From Spinacia oleracea (lineage: Eukaryota > Streptophyta > Magnoliopsida > Caryophyllales > Amaranthaceae), in the NCBI RefSeq assembly GCF_020520425.1, contig NC_079492.1, positions 53,939,042 to 54,003,041 of the forward strand: DNA of 64,000 nucleotides, given 5' to 3'. The position numbers were made by a program, and so were the translations under genes. The notes beneath the pieces are model-generated. The model worked only from the letters and a program-made list of their open reading frames with translations, was not told the DNA's origin and searched no databases. Positions within the stretch are counted from its first letter, which is position 1. Every line of letters starts with the position of its first letter. Of this stretch, positions 24,310 through 34,835 are shown piece by piece.

Positions 24310-24602
24310 CATCATAAGTTGCCCTTAAAATAGGCTTATAAGTTGCCAATTGCAAGGGCAACATATGGGGGGGTCACTTTTGTGAAATTATCAAAGGTTG
24401 CCCTTAACAAGGGCAACTTATAATCTTATAAGTTGCCCTTGTTTGCAACAAGGGCAACTTATGTGAAACTTATAAGTTGCCCTTGTCGCATACAAGGGCA
24501 ACTTATAAGCTTCACATAAGTTGCTCTTGTTTGAAACAAGGGCAACTTATAAGCTTCACATAAGTTGCTCTTGTTGCAAACAAGGGCAACTTTTGATTTT
24601 CT
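24310..24602. repeat. Subterminal palindromic repeats of the CACTA element
   Basis: AAGTTGCCCTTG / CAAGGGCAACTT motifs occur about a dozen times as successive inverted pairs separated by short loops, for example AAGTTGCCCTTG-TTTG-CAACAAGGGCAACTT. A single weaker pair at the other end (42730-42770) uses the same core. Confidence 0.9.
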
Positions 24603-24841
24603 TTTTAAAAAAAAAAAAAAAAACAAATCTGCAATATAATTCCTGATATTTTGCAATATAAAATTCTGCATTATAATTTATAGAATAATGTTTCACCAAA
24701 CATCATCTTGACATTCCTCAAAAATAATATAAATTTCAAATTTCCAACAATATTTCCGAATTAATTCAAATATAATTAATTAAATCAATAAATAACAAAA
24801 TAATGTAAGAGTCACGGATAACTACAAGCCTGCTCTAATTA
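24603..24841. other. AT-rich spacer in CACTA element
   Basis: It includes an A18 tract (24606-24623). Nothing else is recognised. Confidence 0.5.
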
Positions 24842-24929
24842 TTACACTGAGGGTAATTCACAATCGTTGAAGTAAGTAGCCCACTTGTCTCGAACTTCAT
24901 CCAACTCCTCTTTGGTGAAGGGTCCCTCC
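24842..24929 (-). CDS. Possible last exon of a CACTA-borne gene
   Basis: After a splice acceptor (TTTTCACAACTGCAAG) one base completes a split codon. Then 28 codons, including GPFTKEELDEVRDKWATYF and ending in LPSV, run to TAA at 24842-24844. The composition is protein-like and it is on the same strand as the captured exons. It could be the end of the transposon's own gene, of a third captured gene, or of a fusion transcript. The family is not recognised. Confidence 0.35.
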
Positions 24930-25039
24930 CTTGCAGTTGTGAAAACGTTTAAAAGAACAACGTACATACAAACCAATAAATTAAATTAAGTTTCATATGC
25001 GAAAACAGAAATTATATTGGTCACGAACACAACTTTCTG

Positions 25040-27520
25040 AGTGTACTAAGATTCATTTCAAGTTCTTTATGCACATCTAAGGCTCACTTAGCTCGATATA
25101 GATCATATTTAGCCAAAAATGGCATTTTCGATCCCAAATATCAAAAAATGAACCTAAGTACACTGTCTAAATCTTTTCCATGATTTATATGATTTGTTAT
25201 ATGTTTATAAGACTCATTTCAAGTTCGTTATGCACGCTTATGGGTCATTTGGGTCGATATAGGTCATTTATGGCCAAAAATGGCATTTTCGATCCCAACT
25301 ACCAACAAACGAACCTATTTCCACATTCTAACCCTTTTTCATGAATCATATGATTAGTTATATGTTTATGAAACTCATTTCAAGTTCGTTATGCAAGCCT
25401 AAGGGTCATTTGGATGGATATAGGCCATTTATGGCAAAAAATGGCATTTTCGATACCAACTACCAACAAACGAACCTATTTCCACATTATAACCCTTTTT
25501 CATGATTCATATGATTAGTTATATGTTTATGAAACTCCTTTCAAGTTCGTTATGCAAGCCTAAGGGTCCTTTGGGTCGATATAGGCCATTTTGGCCAAAA
25601 ATGGCATTTTCGATCCCAACTACCAACAAACGAACCTATTTTCATATTTTAAACGTTTTTCATGATTCATATGATTAGTTAAATGTTTATAAGACTCATT
25701 TTAAGTTAATTATGCACGCCTATGGGTCATTTGGGTCGATATAGATCATTTACGGCCAAAAATGAAATTTTCGAACCCAACTACCAACAAATGAACCTAT
25801 TTCCATATTTTAAATGTTTTTCATGATTTATATGATTAGTCATATGATTATAAGACTCATTTCAAGTTCGTTATGCACGCCGATTGGTCATTTGGGTCGA
25901 TATAGGTCATTTACGGCCAAAAATGGCATTTTCGATACCAACTACCAACAGACGAACTTATATCCACATTCTAAACCTTTTTCATGAGTTATATGATTAG
26001 TTATATGATTATAAGACTCATTTCAAATTCGTTATGCACGCCTATGGTTCATTTGGGTCGATATAGGCCATTTATGGCCAAAAATGGCATTTTCGATCCC
26101 AACTATCAACAACCGAACTTATATTTAAGTTCTAAACCTTTTTCATGATTCATATGATTAGTTATATGTTTATAAGACTCATTTCAAGTTCTTTATACAC
26201 ATCTAAGGCTCATTTGGCTCGATATAGATCACATTTGGCCAAAAATGGCATGCTCGATCTCAAATATCAACAAATGAACCTAAGGACACTTTCTAAATCA
26301 TTTTCATGATTCCTATGATTGGTTATATGTTTATAAGACTCATTTCAAGTTCAATATTCACGCCTATCAGTCATTTGGGTCGGTATAGATCATTTATGGC
26401 CAAAAATGGCATTTTCGATCCCAACTACCAACAAACGAACCTATTTCCATATTCTAAACGTTTTTCATGATTCATACGATTAATTATATGTTTATAAGAC
26501 TCATTTTAAGTTCGTTATGCACGCCTATGGGTTATTTGGGTTGATATAGGTAATTTATGGCCAAAAATGGCATTTTCGAACCCAACTACCAACAAACGAA
26601 CCTCTTTCCACATTATAACCCTTTTTCATGATTTATATGATTAGTCAGATGATTATAAGACTCATTACAAGTTCGTTATGCACGCCTATTGGTCATTTGG
26701 GTCGATATAGGTCATTTATGGCCAAAAATGGCATTTTCGATCCCAACTACCAACAAACGAACTTATATCCACATTCTAAACCTTTTTCATGATTCAGATG
26801 ATTAGTTATATGATTATAAGACTCATTTCAAGTTCGTTATGCACGCCTATGGTTCATTTGGGTCGATATAGGTCATTTATGGTAAAAAATGGCATTTTCG
26901 ATCCAAACTACCAACAAATGAACTTATATTCAAATTCTAAACCTTTTTAATGATTCATATGATTAGTTATATGTTTATGAAACTCATTTCAAGTTCGTTA
27001 TGCACGCCTAAGGGTCATTTGGGTCGATATAGATCATTTATGGCCAAAAATTGGCATTTTTGATCCCAACTGCCAACAAACGAACCTATTTCCATATTTT
27101 AAACGTTTTTCATGATTCATATGATTATTTATATGATTATAAGACCCATTTCATGTTCGTTATGAACGCCTATGGGTCATTTGGGTCGATATAGGCCATT
27201 TATGGCCAAAAATGGCATTTTCGATCCCAACTACTAACAAACGAACCTATTTCCACATTCTAAACCTTTTTGATGATTCATATGATTAGTTATATGTTTA
27301 TGAAACTCATTTCGAGTTCGTTATGCACGCCTATGGGTCATTTGGGTCGATATAGGTCATTTATTGCCAAAAATGTCATTTTCGATCCTAACCACCAACA
27401 AATGAACCTATTTCCACATTCTAAACGTTTTTCATGATTCATATGATTAGTTATATATTTATAAGACTCATTTCAAGTTCGTTATGTACGCCTATTGGTC
27501 ATTTGGGTCGATATAGGTGT
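25040..27520 (+). repeat. Tandem array of ~160-bp units, about 16 copies
   Basis: Each unit carries CAAGTTCGTTATGCACGCC, GGGTCGATATAGGTCATTT, GGCCAAAAATGGCATTTTCG, CAACTACCAACAAACGAACC and a TTTTTCATGATTCATATGAT stretch, in that order. Units begin near 25054, 25217, 25383, 25545, 25703, 25865, 26026, 26188, 26348, 26509, 26671, 26831, 26993, 27155, 27314 and 27477. Divergence between neighbours is modest. The short ORF at 27434-27670 starts in the last unit and is not a gene. Confidence 0.95.
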
Positions 27521-27686
27521 TCCACCTTAAGTAAGTTGTTTTCCACATCCATGAACAAAAGAAAGAAAGGAAAATGGGAAAATCATTTTCGGGAAAAGTG
27601 TTTTTTGTCAAATCAAACAGAACCTATATATAATTTAAGTATAAATCCCGAAATAACCATAACATATTAAATTAGCAGACGTACCA

Positions 27687-28933
27687 GTATTTTTCCAGGC
27701 CATAAAGATTGCCTTTCTTGTAGAAAGTGAGAGAGAGCTGCTCAAAATCCCCATATAGGTCATCTCTTAATTCCTTCTCCAATCCATAGCTGGAATTAAA
27801 AGAAAGGTCAAACATCACTGGCATACTTATAATACCAAGACCACTGTAACGGAAATAGACAAGACCAAAGATGAATATTGGCATACAAACATATGAGAAC
27901 TCTGCCGCAACTTTATTATTGTTATCAACCTTGTTTTAAAAAAGAGATGGACTTCCTACTTTCAGGTCAAAAACTAAACAAACTAGCAAAATCAATAGGA
28001 AATTATTAACATACCTATAGAACCTGAACAAACATTCCAGTCCATAATGGTAATTAGCAGCTTTCCGGAACTCGTTGTACATTGAAGGAACAAATACATC
28101 TCGAAGGAAATATGACCAGAATCTATATAGAGTATTCATTTCCTGCAGGAAAGCAAGTCAGGAAACACGCATATAAATGTGTCCCCCACTAAATGCCTAC
28201 AAATTTTAAAATTTTGAAAACTAATATGTTGATAGTATGATACATGTGAGTCTGTGACTTGCCAACTGATAAGTTATAGCAAGCTACACGTGGAAAGACC
28301 TAAAACATATATGAACAACAAGCACTTTAATTTTTAAATCTTATCCACACGGAATTATAGTGTGCTCAACAGTACAGATGAATGAAATGCAAGAGAGAGA
28401 GGAAATATATATTTAACGAGTTACTCTATATAATAGAAGCCTTACCTCACTGCAACCTGTTCCTAACTTCTTTCGGTCATTCAGACAATTCTTTTGGTAC
28501 TTCAGGTACCTAGGGGAAATAGAAAGGTATGAGTGAATGCTTAACTTCATAAGCTGAAATTTCACAATCTGTCACTGCCTTCACAATGCCATGAAATTTA
28601 TACAATTTAATAATTCACAGATCCAGAAAATTCAATTGGAATTTGATTCAACCAATATAAACTAGAATACAACAGAGAAGTTTGCTAAATACATGGACAA
28701 AGCACTGAACAAATCTTACTTCTGCTGTTTGAAGCCATTTTCCTCAAGTAACTGATGACTTGGATGCTGAAATGGAGGGAAGGACTTTGGCAAGGAGCCA
28801 ACTGGAGGACTACTTCCTAAATCACTCTCAATCCCAGTTCCTAATGGATATGCAAATGGTGTTAGTCTTGGGGGCTAAAGAAAGAATTGAACAACAATGG
28901 AAACATCTCTTCATCAATTCCGGTTTCGGTGAC
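27687..28933 (-). pseudogene. Captured fragment of LARP1 (La-related protein 1) gene
   Basis: Four exon-like blocks with proper splice sites read in order: 28933-28720 (ends PPVGSLPKSFPPF...EENGFKQQ), 28509-28446 (KYLKYQKNCLNDRKKLG...), 28142-28015 ([15 protein letters not shown]...GLECLFRFY) and 27789 to about 27687 (YGLEKELRDDLYGDFEQL...GNLYGLEKYW). Splice phases join correctly across all three introns. This is the conserved C-terminal DM15 region of plant LARP1, an RNA-binding protein of translation and mRNA decay. The La motif is absent. The match stops after GLEKYW and a stop follows three codons later, marking a capture breakpoint. It lies inside the CACTA element, downstream of the DWF5 fragment on the same strand. 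Confidence 0.88.
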
Positions 28934-29150
28934 TATAAAATATTACTGATTCTAGGGTCCCGGTCTGTTATCGGGGTATACCCTGCATGAACCTTAAACC
29001 CAGCAACACAGCAAGCAACAATGGAGTGCTCAACATTTCAAGAAACTTAACTTTTGTGTTCTAAACCACATATCTTTTGTTTGGAAATTCATACAAAATT
29101 AGCACGGACGTAGTTGACATTCAGATGGGAAATACTCTCATAAATATTAC
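28934..29150. other. Junction between captured LARP1 and DWF5 pieces
   Basis: About 0.2 kb of noncoding sequence. It would be the downstream intron of the last DWF5 exon joined to the upstream intron of the first LARP1 exon. Confidence 0.5.
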
Positions 29151-30211
29151 CTGCTTAATACAGTCTGTCAAGGCCAGAACTGCCCAAGACATCATCCCAA
29201 ATCGGCAGTTCGTGAAAACTTTTATGTCGAAGTTCTTACCAATTCTTGGATATAACTCCATGCCCTAGAAAATTGCAATCACAAAAATCAGTGAGGCATA
29301 CATCTTGCTAAAGAGGATTTTTTTTTTTTTTTTTTTTGTAATAAAGAGTGACTAGATTAATAGCATCTTCCTAAACAGGATAACCTTTCCAATTTTGCTC
29401 ACCAAGGATAATATTCAAAGCATCATGTAAAACACACATGAAAAGCGGATACTGAGATGTAAGAAAGTAGAGCATGCATAAAAAAATTACTTTTTCTCTT
29501 TTTAATTCTGAGATTCTTCTTAATTTTGTTCAACAGAGTATCCTCTAGGTTATGTCAGAAATCAAAATTACTTTTTCTCTTTTTATATAGGGGTATGGGG
29601 TAAAATAGCAATGTCCCTATATTTAAATCCGTCTACAATTCCATACTCACAGCCCATAGACATGGAATTTCTCAGTAAGGAACGTTAAGTTTATAGTCCT
29701 TGTCAGATTAATCCTGGAATGGAGTTTTCTAAGGGAGCTAAGGTTCCTTAGCGTTATTAGTTTCAACATTCAATTTCAAGATAATAGTAAAGATACATTT
29801 ATGTGTATAACGAATATTATCCGCTCCAATGGCATTTATAATGTGTTTCCAGTCATCACATCAAGTGAACCATGATTATACAAGAACAGGCAAAGATGCG
29901 AAAACAACAACAGATGTCATAATAGATCAGTGAAGCTCACCCAATAGAAATCAATTATGAAGTTTCCACAAGAACTGGAATCAGATGAAGATGGTGCAAC
30001 ATGCCCTTACATGTGAACCAGCAATCTGTTATTAAAGAGTAAAGACCATGTATAATCAGAAAACAGAAAAATGTCAATTGGATACTTTAAGAGTTTAAGA
30101 TATCATACTTTTATGTACAATAAGATGCAAAAGATGAAGCTTCCAAATATCAATGTTGAATATCTCTCTCCTAAATGATCATAAACAATCGCTGGATTGA
30201 AGATACCAGAC
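29151..30211 (-). pseudogene. DWF5: Captured fragment of sterol delta-7 reductase (DWF5) gene, main part
   Basis: Three exon-like blocks are seen: 30211 to about 30112 (SGIFNPAIVYDHLGERY...), about 30010-29941 (GHVAPSSSDSSSCG...IIDFYW) and 29264-29151 (GMELYPRIGKNFDIKVF...SWAVLALTDCIKQ). They match the middle of plant 7-dehydrocholesterol reductase, an ER membrane enzyme of sterol and brassinosteroid synthesis, including the ELYPRIG signature of the ERG4/ERG24 family. The N-terminal part and the C-terminal catalytic half are missing. Phase between the first two blocks does not close: the only AG before GGCATG is one base too far downstream. A fourth exon lies across the copia insertion at 41505-41560. 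Confidence 0.9.
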
Positions 30212-30653
30212 CTGAAAGCAAATCAAGAAAACGAACAGGTGGATAAAATGTGATGCATATTACTGCCATGCATTAATAGCTATCCAAACAAGCAGCTAAA
30301 AGAAATACCATACACAAACTACATACTGAGTCAGATGGCATAAGAAGTTCCCTTTCTAAACCAGTCATATTACGCATCCAACTTAAGAGAGCAGCAGAAC
30401 AAACAAGGAATAATATATCTTCCAAGTAAAACACGAAGTATAATTTAATTATGACATGTCAAACCTTTTATAAGTTCCAGTAATAAAGACAACATTTTCT
30501 TAATATTTCCCTCTCTCTTAGCAAAATGAACATACATACAAGTAAGTTACCAAGAAATATAGCAAACAACAAAACAAGTGACATACAAACAAAATCTCTA
30601 GACAACATGGACAAGATTGCGAGAACAAACTTTATTAGTCTACTGTTGTTGTG
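30212..30653. other. Captured DWF5 intron, left part
   Basis: Intron sequence between the exons at 30211 and 41505, interrupted by the copia-A insertion. No coding signal. Confidence 0.6.
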
Positions 30654-30658
30654 AGGAA

Positions 30659-32039
30659 TGAAGGAAATAATGCCCTTGGTCCAAGTATGCATTCTATGTT
30701 AAGTCTAATAAATGCGGTTCAGTATTAATTAACAAGTTAATAATTCAGTGAGATCAAGTGAGCTGAATGCCTAGCTAGAGGCCGCTTCAGTTCAAGTGGA
30801 ATTAATGATATTAATCCACAGCTTACTCTTGACTGAACCCGTAGGGTCACACAAATAGTACGTAAACGGATCAAGTATTTAAAGGCATTAAATACTCCAT
30901 CTATGGATATTCGGAATCGACGGATCTTGGTTTCAGTGGGAGCTGAGATCGTCACAGGCAAGAAATGAATACTCCGAAAACGATGATATTGCCGGAAACG
31001 GAAATATGGATCGTATCGGAAATATAAATATTATCCAAGTCGTAGATGTTGCCGGAAACGGAAACATGGTACGTATCGGAAAATATTATCGGAAATGGAA
31101 ATATTGCCAGAATCGGAAATATTGCCGGAAACGGAAATATTGTCAGAATCGGAAATATTATCGGAATCGGAAAATAATTCCGGAAACGGAAATATTAAAT
31201 ATTTGTTCGAAACGGAAATTGATTCCGGAATCGGAAATATTAAATATTGTTCGTATCGGAAATGAATTCCGGAATCGGGAATTTAATCGGAAGCGTATCG
31301 TACGAATTAGCATCGGACGAGGCCAGCTAGACGAAGGCCCAGCACGAAGCCAGGCCGTCGCCCAGCGAGCCAACGCGCACCATCGCACGCCAAGCCTCGA
31401 CCAGGCCCAGCGCAAGGCCAGGCCCGGCCAAAGCCTTGGGCGCGCGCGCGAGAGCACAGCAGTGGGTCGAGCGCTGTGCGCCTAGCGAGGGCCGCAAGGC
31501 TTGCGCGGGTGTACGGTGCTCGTGCAATGCTTGTGCGGGAATCCTGAAACAATCGGGATTCGAAGTGTGATTAAATCCTAAAACTATTAGATAATGATTA
31601 TTTAATTAGAGTCCTAGTAGGGTTATAATTAAATAAATTAGTATCCTAATAGGATTCCAAAACCCTTTCCATAACTCTATAAATAGGTGCCTAGGGTCAC
31701 ATATTTTCATAGATTATTCAAGTATTCAAAGTGAGTTTTTGAGAGAAAATTCAGACACATTCCTTGACTATAAGTGCCGAAAATCTTTAGTACCTTAAGG
31801 GCGATTCTAGTTGGTCAATCTTAAGGCGGATCCGGACGTGCTGTGGACTATCTACGGAGGGACGACACTTGGAGTCCTAAAGACTTGTTCTTGTTCGGTT
31901 CGGGCGCAGCTAGGGAAGGCACGCAACAAAGAGTATGCATCTAAACTATGCTATATGATTATGTGTAAATAATATGTATTCCTGGCTAAATGGTTTTTCC
32001 GCATGATTTATGAATTGTCATATGTATCATAACCTAACA
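30659..32039 (+). mobile_element. 5' LTR of copia-A copy 2
   Basis: Begins TGAAGGAAATAATGCC and ends ATCATAACCTAACA. It contains an array of CGGAAATATT and TTCCGGAA motifs (about 30975-31300), then a GC-rich block (31315-31530), a TATA box, and a conserved U5 with the inverted pair CCTTAAGG / CTTAAGGCGG. Confidence 0.97.
31678..31685 (+). promoter_or_regulatory. TATA box of copia-A 5' LTR
   Basis: TATAAATA followed by GGTGCCTAGGGTC, conserved in all copies. Transcription would be expected to start about 30 bp downstream. Confidence 0.75.
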
Positions 32040-32040
32040 G

Positions 32041-32053
32041 TGGTATCATAGCC
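32041..32053 (+). other. Primer-binding site (initiator tRNA-Met type)
   Basis: TGGTATCATAGCC lies one base after the 5' LTR. It matches the usual copia primer site TGGTATCAGAGCC except at one base. Confidence 0.85.
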
Positions 32054-34742
32054 TCTTATTATTTTCATAATCTAAATTGCATGAACATGGTTAAATATTA
32101 CAAATTTGCAAGAATTAAAAGGGGTGATTAATTTTCGTAATTGTTAATTAATTGCAAATTGCGTTTATTTAATTATACGTACGCAGTTTTTCGGCAGTTT
32201 CTTCGTTACTCATCCAAATCGAGTGATTTTTGTGTCAATTCCGCATGTAAAAGCATTCTAAAATTTTGACAAAAAAATAGTTTTTTTCTGCCGAACCCAG
32301 AATTCTCAAATTCGAAGCCTAACTATGACTTTTCGAAGGTTTTAGTTTTTCGAATGCAAAATTTCGTAAATTTAAGATGTTAAATTAAATATTTGCAATT
32401 CTTGTTGATAAATCTTGAATTTTTGATTGACCTACTGTATATGTTTAACAAGTTTGAATGCCTAGCCTTGTTAATTATGCAATCTAATTTGTAATTATGA
32501 TTAATTTGTTGAAAATTAGAATAATTTAAAATTAATTTGATTTTCATAATTAATTATAATTTAATTAGAAACCTATGATTAAAAACCACCATAAAAATTG
32601 TAAATTTATAATAAATTTTAAATTTTTATGACCTAGGCTTGAATCCATGTTAATCGGAAATCAATTGAATAATAAATTTTCGATTTTTCGCCCTAAAATT
32701 ATGAAATTAATATTAATTTATTAATTTGTCATTAATTTAAAATATAAATTTTAAATTTTTATGCGATTCGTTCATATAACTTGCACGCACAAAGCAATGG
32801 ACGCTTCGTGTTACCCTTAAGGGGTGTTGTATAGTGCGGGCATGCGACGACGAGCAAGGGAGCTCGTCGCCCGTGCGGCACGAATGCAATGAGCAAGGGC
32901 ATGGTGCACGAGCACAAGGCAGCAGCCCTGCCTTGTGTCGTGGGCCACGAGCTATGGACGAATGGGCATGGGCGAAGGCAAGGCACGGCAGTCGCGTGTG
33001 GGCAGCAAGCGAGCGGCGCCACAACGCGCACTGCCTCGCGCAAGCGCGCGCAGCGAGCGCGCAGCGAGCGCAAGCTCGCGTGCCACTAACACTGCGCCCA
33101 GCGTCGATCGCGCGCAGCGAGCAATTGCTCGCGCACAGCGAGCGATGGCTCGCGTGCATCGAGCGCTGGAGCGCGCGCAGCAAGCGCTGGCGAGCGCTGG
33201 CGAGCGCGCATAACGAGCGATGGCTCGCGTGCATCGAGCGCTGGCGCGCGCGCAGCGAGCACCACTTGTGCGATGGCTTGCGATGGGAAGATGCAGCAGC
33301 TATGCGACGAGCGCATGGGCTGCGCGCACATGGCCAGCGATGGCTGTGTGCGTGTGGCCCATGGGCGTGCGATGCGTAGGGTGTTTGCGTTGCGATTAGA
33401 TCGTTTTGAATGTTTAATTTGAAATTTTCAGTTTACGTAATTTTAATTAATTTTAAAATTAATAATTTAAATTATTTTCTTGGATTTTAATTTTGAATAT
33501 AGTAATTATAATAAATTTTATTTATTCTAATTATTTTACTAAAATTAAAATCATGAATTAATTTAAATACGACTGAAATCAAATTAAAATTTTTGGATTC
33601 AATCATAAATTTATATGGGCTTTAAATTTTAATTAAATTTGTATGTTTCCGGTTAGACTTGAAATACATTTTTATGTTTAAAATTAGTAAAGCATATGAA
33701 TTTATTGGTTTAAGTGGGAGCGCTTTTTAGTCATAAACTCTTGATTAGGTCTACGAATCCTTAAGGTTAAAACAACTTGATTAGAATTAATAAGGACTGA
33801 ATAATTGGTAGATTATTGGTGCCCTTGATTAATTGCTGCAAATGTTTACGTGATGCATAATGTGTTTTACTAACCAGCAATGTGGGCCATTCATGATAAT
33901 GAATGGGTGAATGGTATATATTGTATATGTACTGTTTTGCAGGTTATGAAGTGACTAGTATGGCCCAAATAGGATAGAAAATATGGTCTGCGTACCATTA
34001 ATTTGAATGTAATTGGTCTAAAGTACCAAAGTTGTTTTTCAATTCAAATATGGTCTGCGTACCATCAAATAGTTGTAATTAGTTGTAATTATAGCTTATC
34101 CTATTTGAAGAAAATGGTGCCTCCCACGGAGATTTTCAAGACGGACTTTGAAGTTAAAGCTTCAAGATGAAGTCGGGCCATACTAGATCACATTTATCTT
34201 ATGCATGCTTTAAGTTATTTATTGCTTTAAATATGTCTTAATTATGCATGAGATTGTGGCTTGATTATGTTGCATGATTAAGGATTTTAGTTCACTTAAA
34301 ATCTAACCAACATAGTAAGAGCCTTAAGTTCCAAACTTAAAAATTGAGTTAAAAGGTGCCATGCCAAAATATACACTTGCTTGGATATCCTTTACATCAA
34401 TCTAGTAATAGTTTTCGCTCAGCGAGGTGTTACTTATTGGTCCTAAAGGGGCAAGGTACACAAATAATTGTGAGTACATGTTAGTTTTGGTGAAACTCAA
34501 CGATATAAGTAAGAAGTCCTTTTATGTCGTGGCAAAATCGATAGGTTTACCTAATAAGTTCTTAGACGTACCTATCAACCAAGAATAGTTTCTAGACTAT
34601 TAGCAAAAGGCTTTTGCTTACCTAAGATGTTTTAGGATTAAGTCGACAAACTGTGCTTAGTTCTTCAATGATTTTAGGATCTTGGAATCATTTTATTCAC
34701 ACCTGCCGGAACACATAACTTGAATAAAATGCTTAATAAACA
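32054..34742 (+). other. Long untranslated leader of copia-A copy 2
   Basis: About 2.7 kb between the primer site and gag, without a conserved ORF. It is AT-rich except for a GC-rich island at 32830-33385. Its end (AATTGTAG before the gag start) has the look of a splice acceptor in copies 1 and 2. Confidence 0.8.
32830..33385 (+). repeat. GC-rich island of GCGAGCG motifs in the leader
   Basis: CGCGCAGCGAGCG and CGAGCGATGGCTCGCGTG units recur many times, with local palindromes such as CGAGCGATGGCTCG. The same island occurs in copy 3 (58190-58760). Overlapping Arg/Ala ORFs exist on both strands and in several frames, a composition effect. Confidence 0.85.
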
Positions 34743-34835
34743 TTGAATTATGCATGTATGCTAGAATTTAAGTTTATTAAGAGAAACTGTGAATGGTTAT
34801 TTATTTGTTTATTCTTTTCAATTGTAGTTTTTAAT

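Noticed and set aside
25040..27520. Regularly spaced repeats resembling a CRISPR array
   Set aside because: The whole ~160-bp unit repeats with no unique spacers, and the genome is a plant.
31006..31485. 159-codon ORF (also at 40013-40492, 56394-56891, 13550-13852)
   Set aside because: It is the CGGAAATATT array of the copia-A LTR read as codons. It gives a repetitive Asn/Arg/Lys-rich peptide and lies upstream of the LTR TATA box.
32737..33379. Several overlapping ORFs up to 181 codons on both strands, Arg/Ala/His-rich
   Set aside because: They lie in the GCGAGCG island of a retrotransposon leader, are open in several frames at once, and have low-complexity composition.
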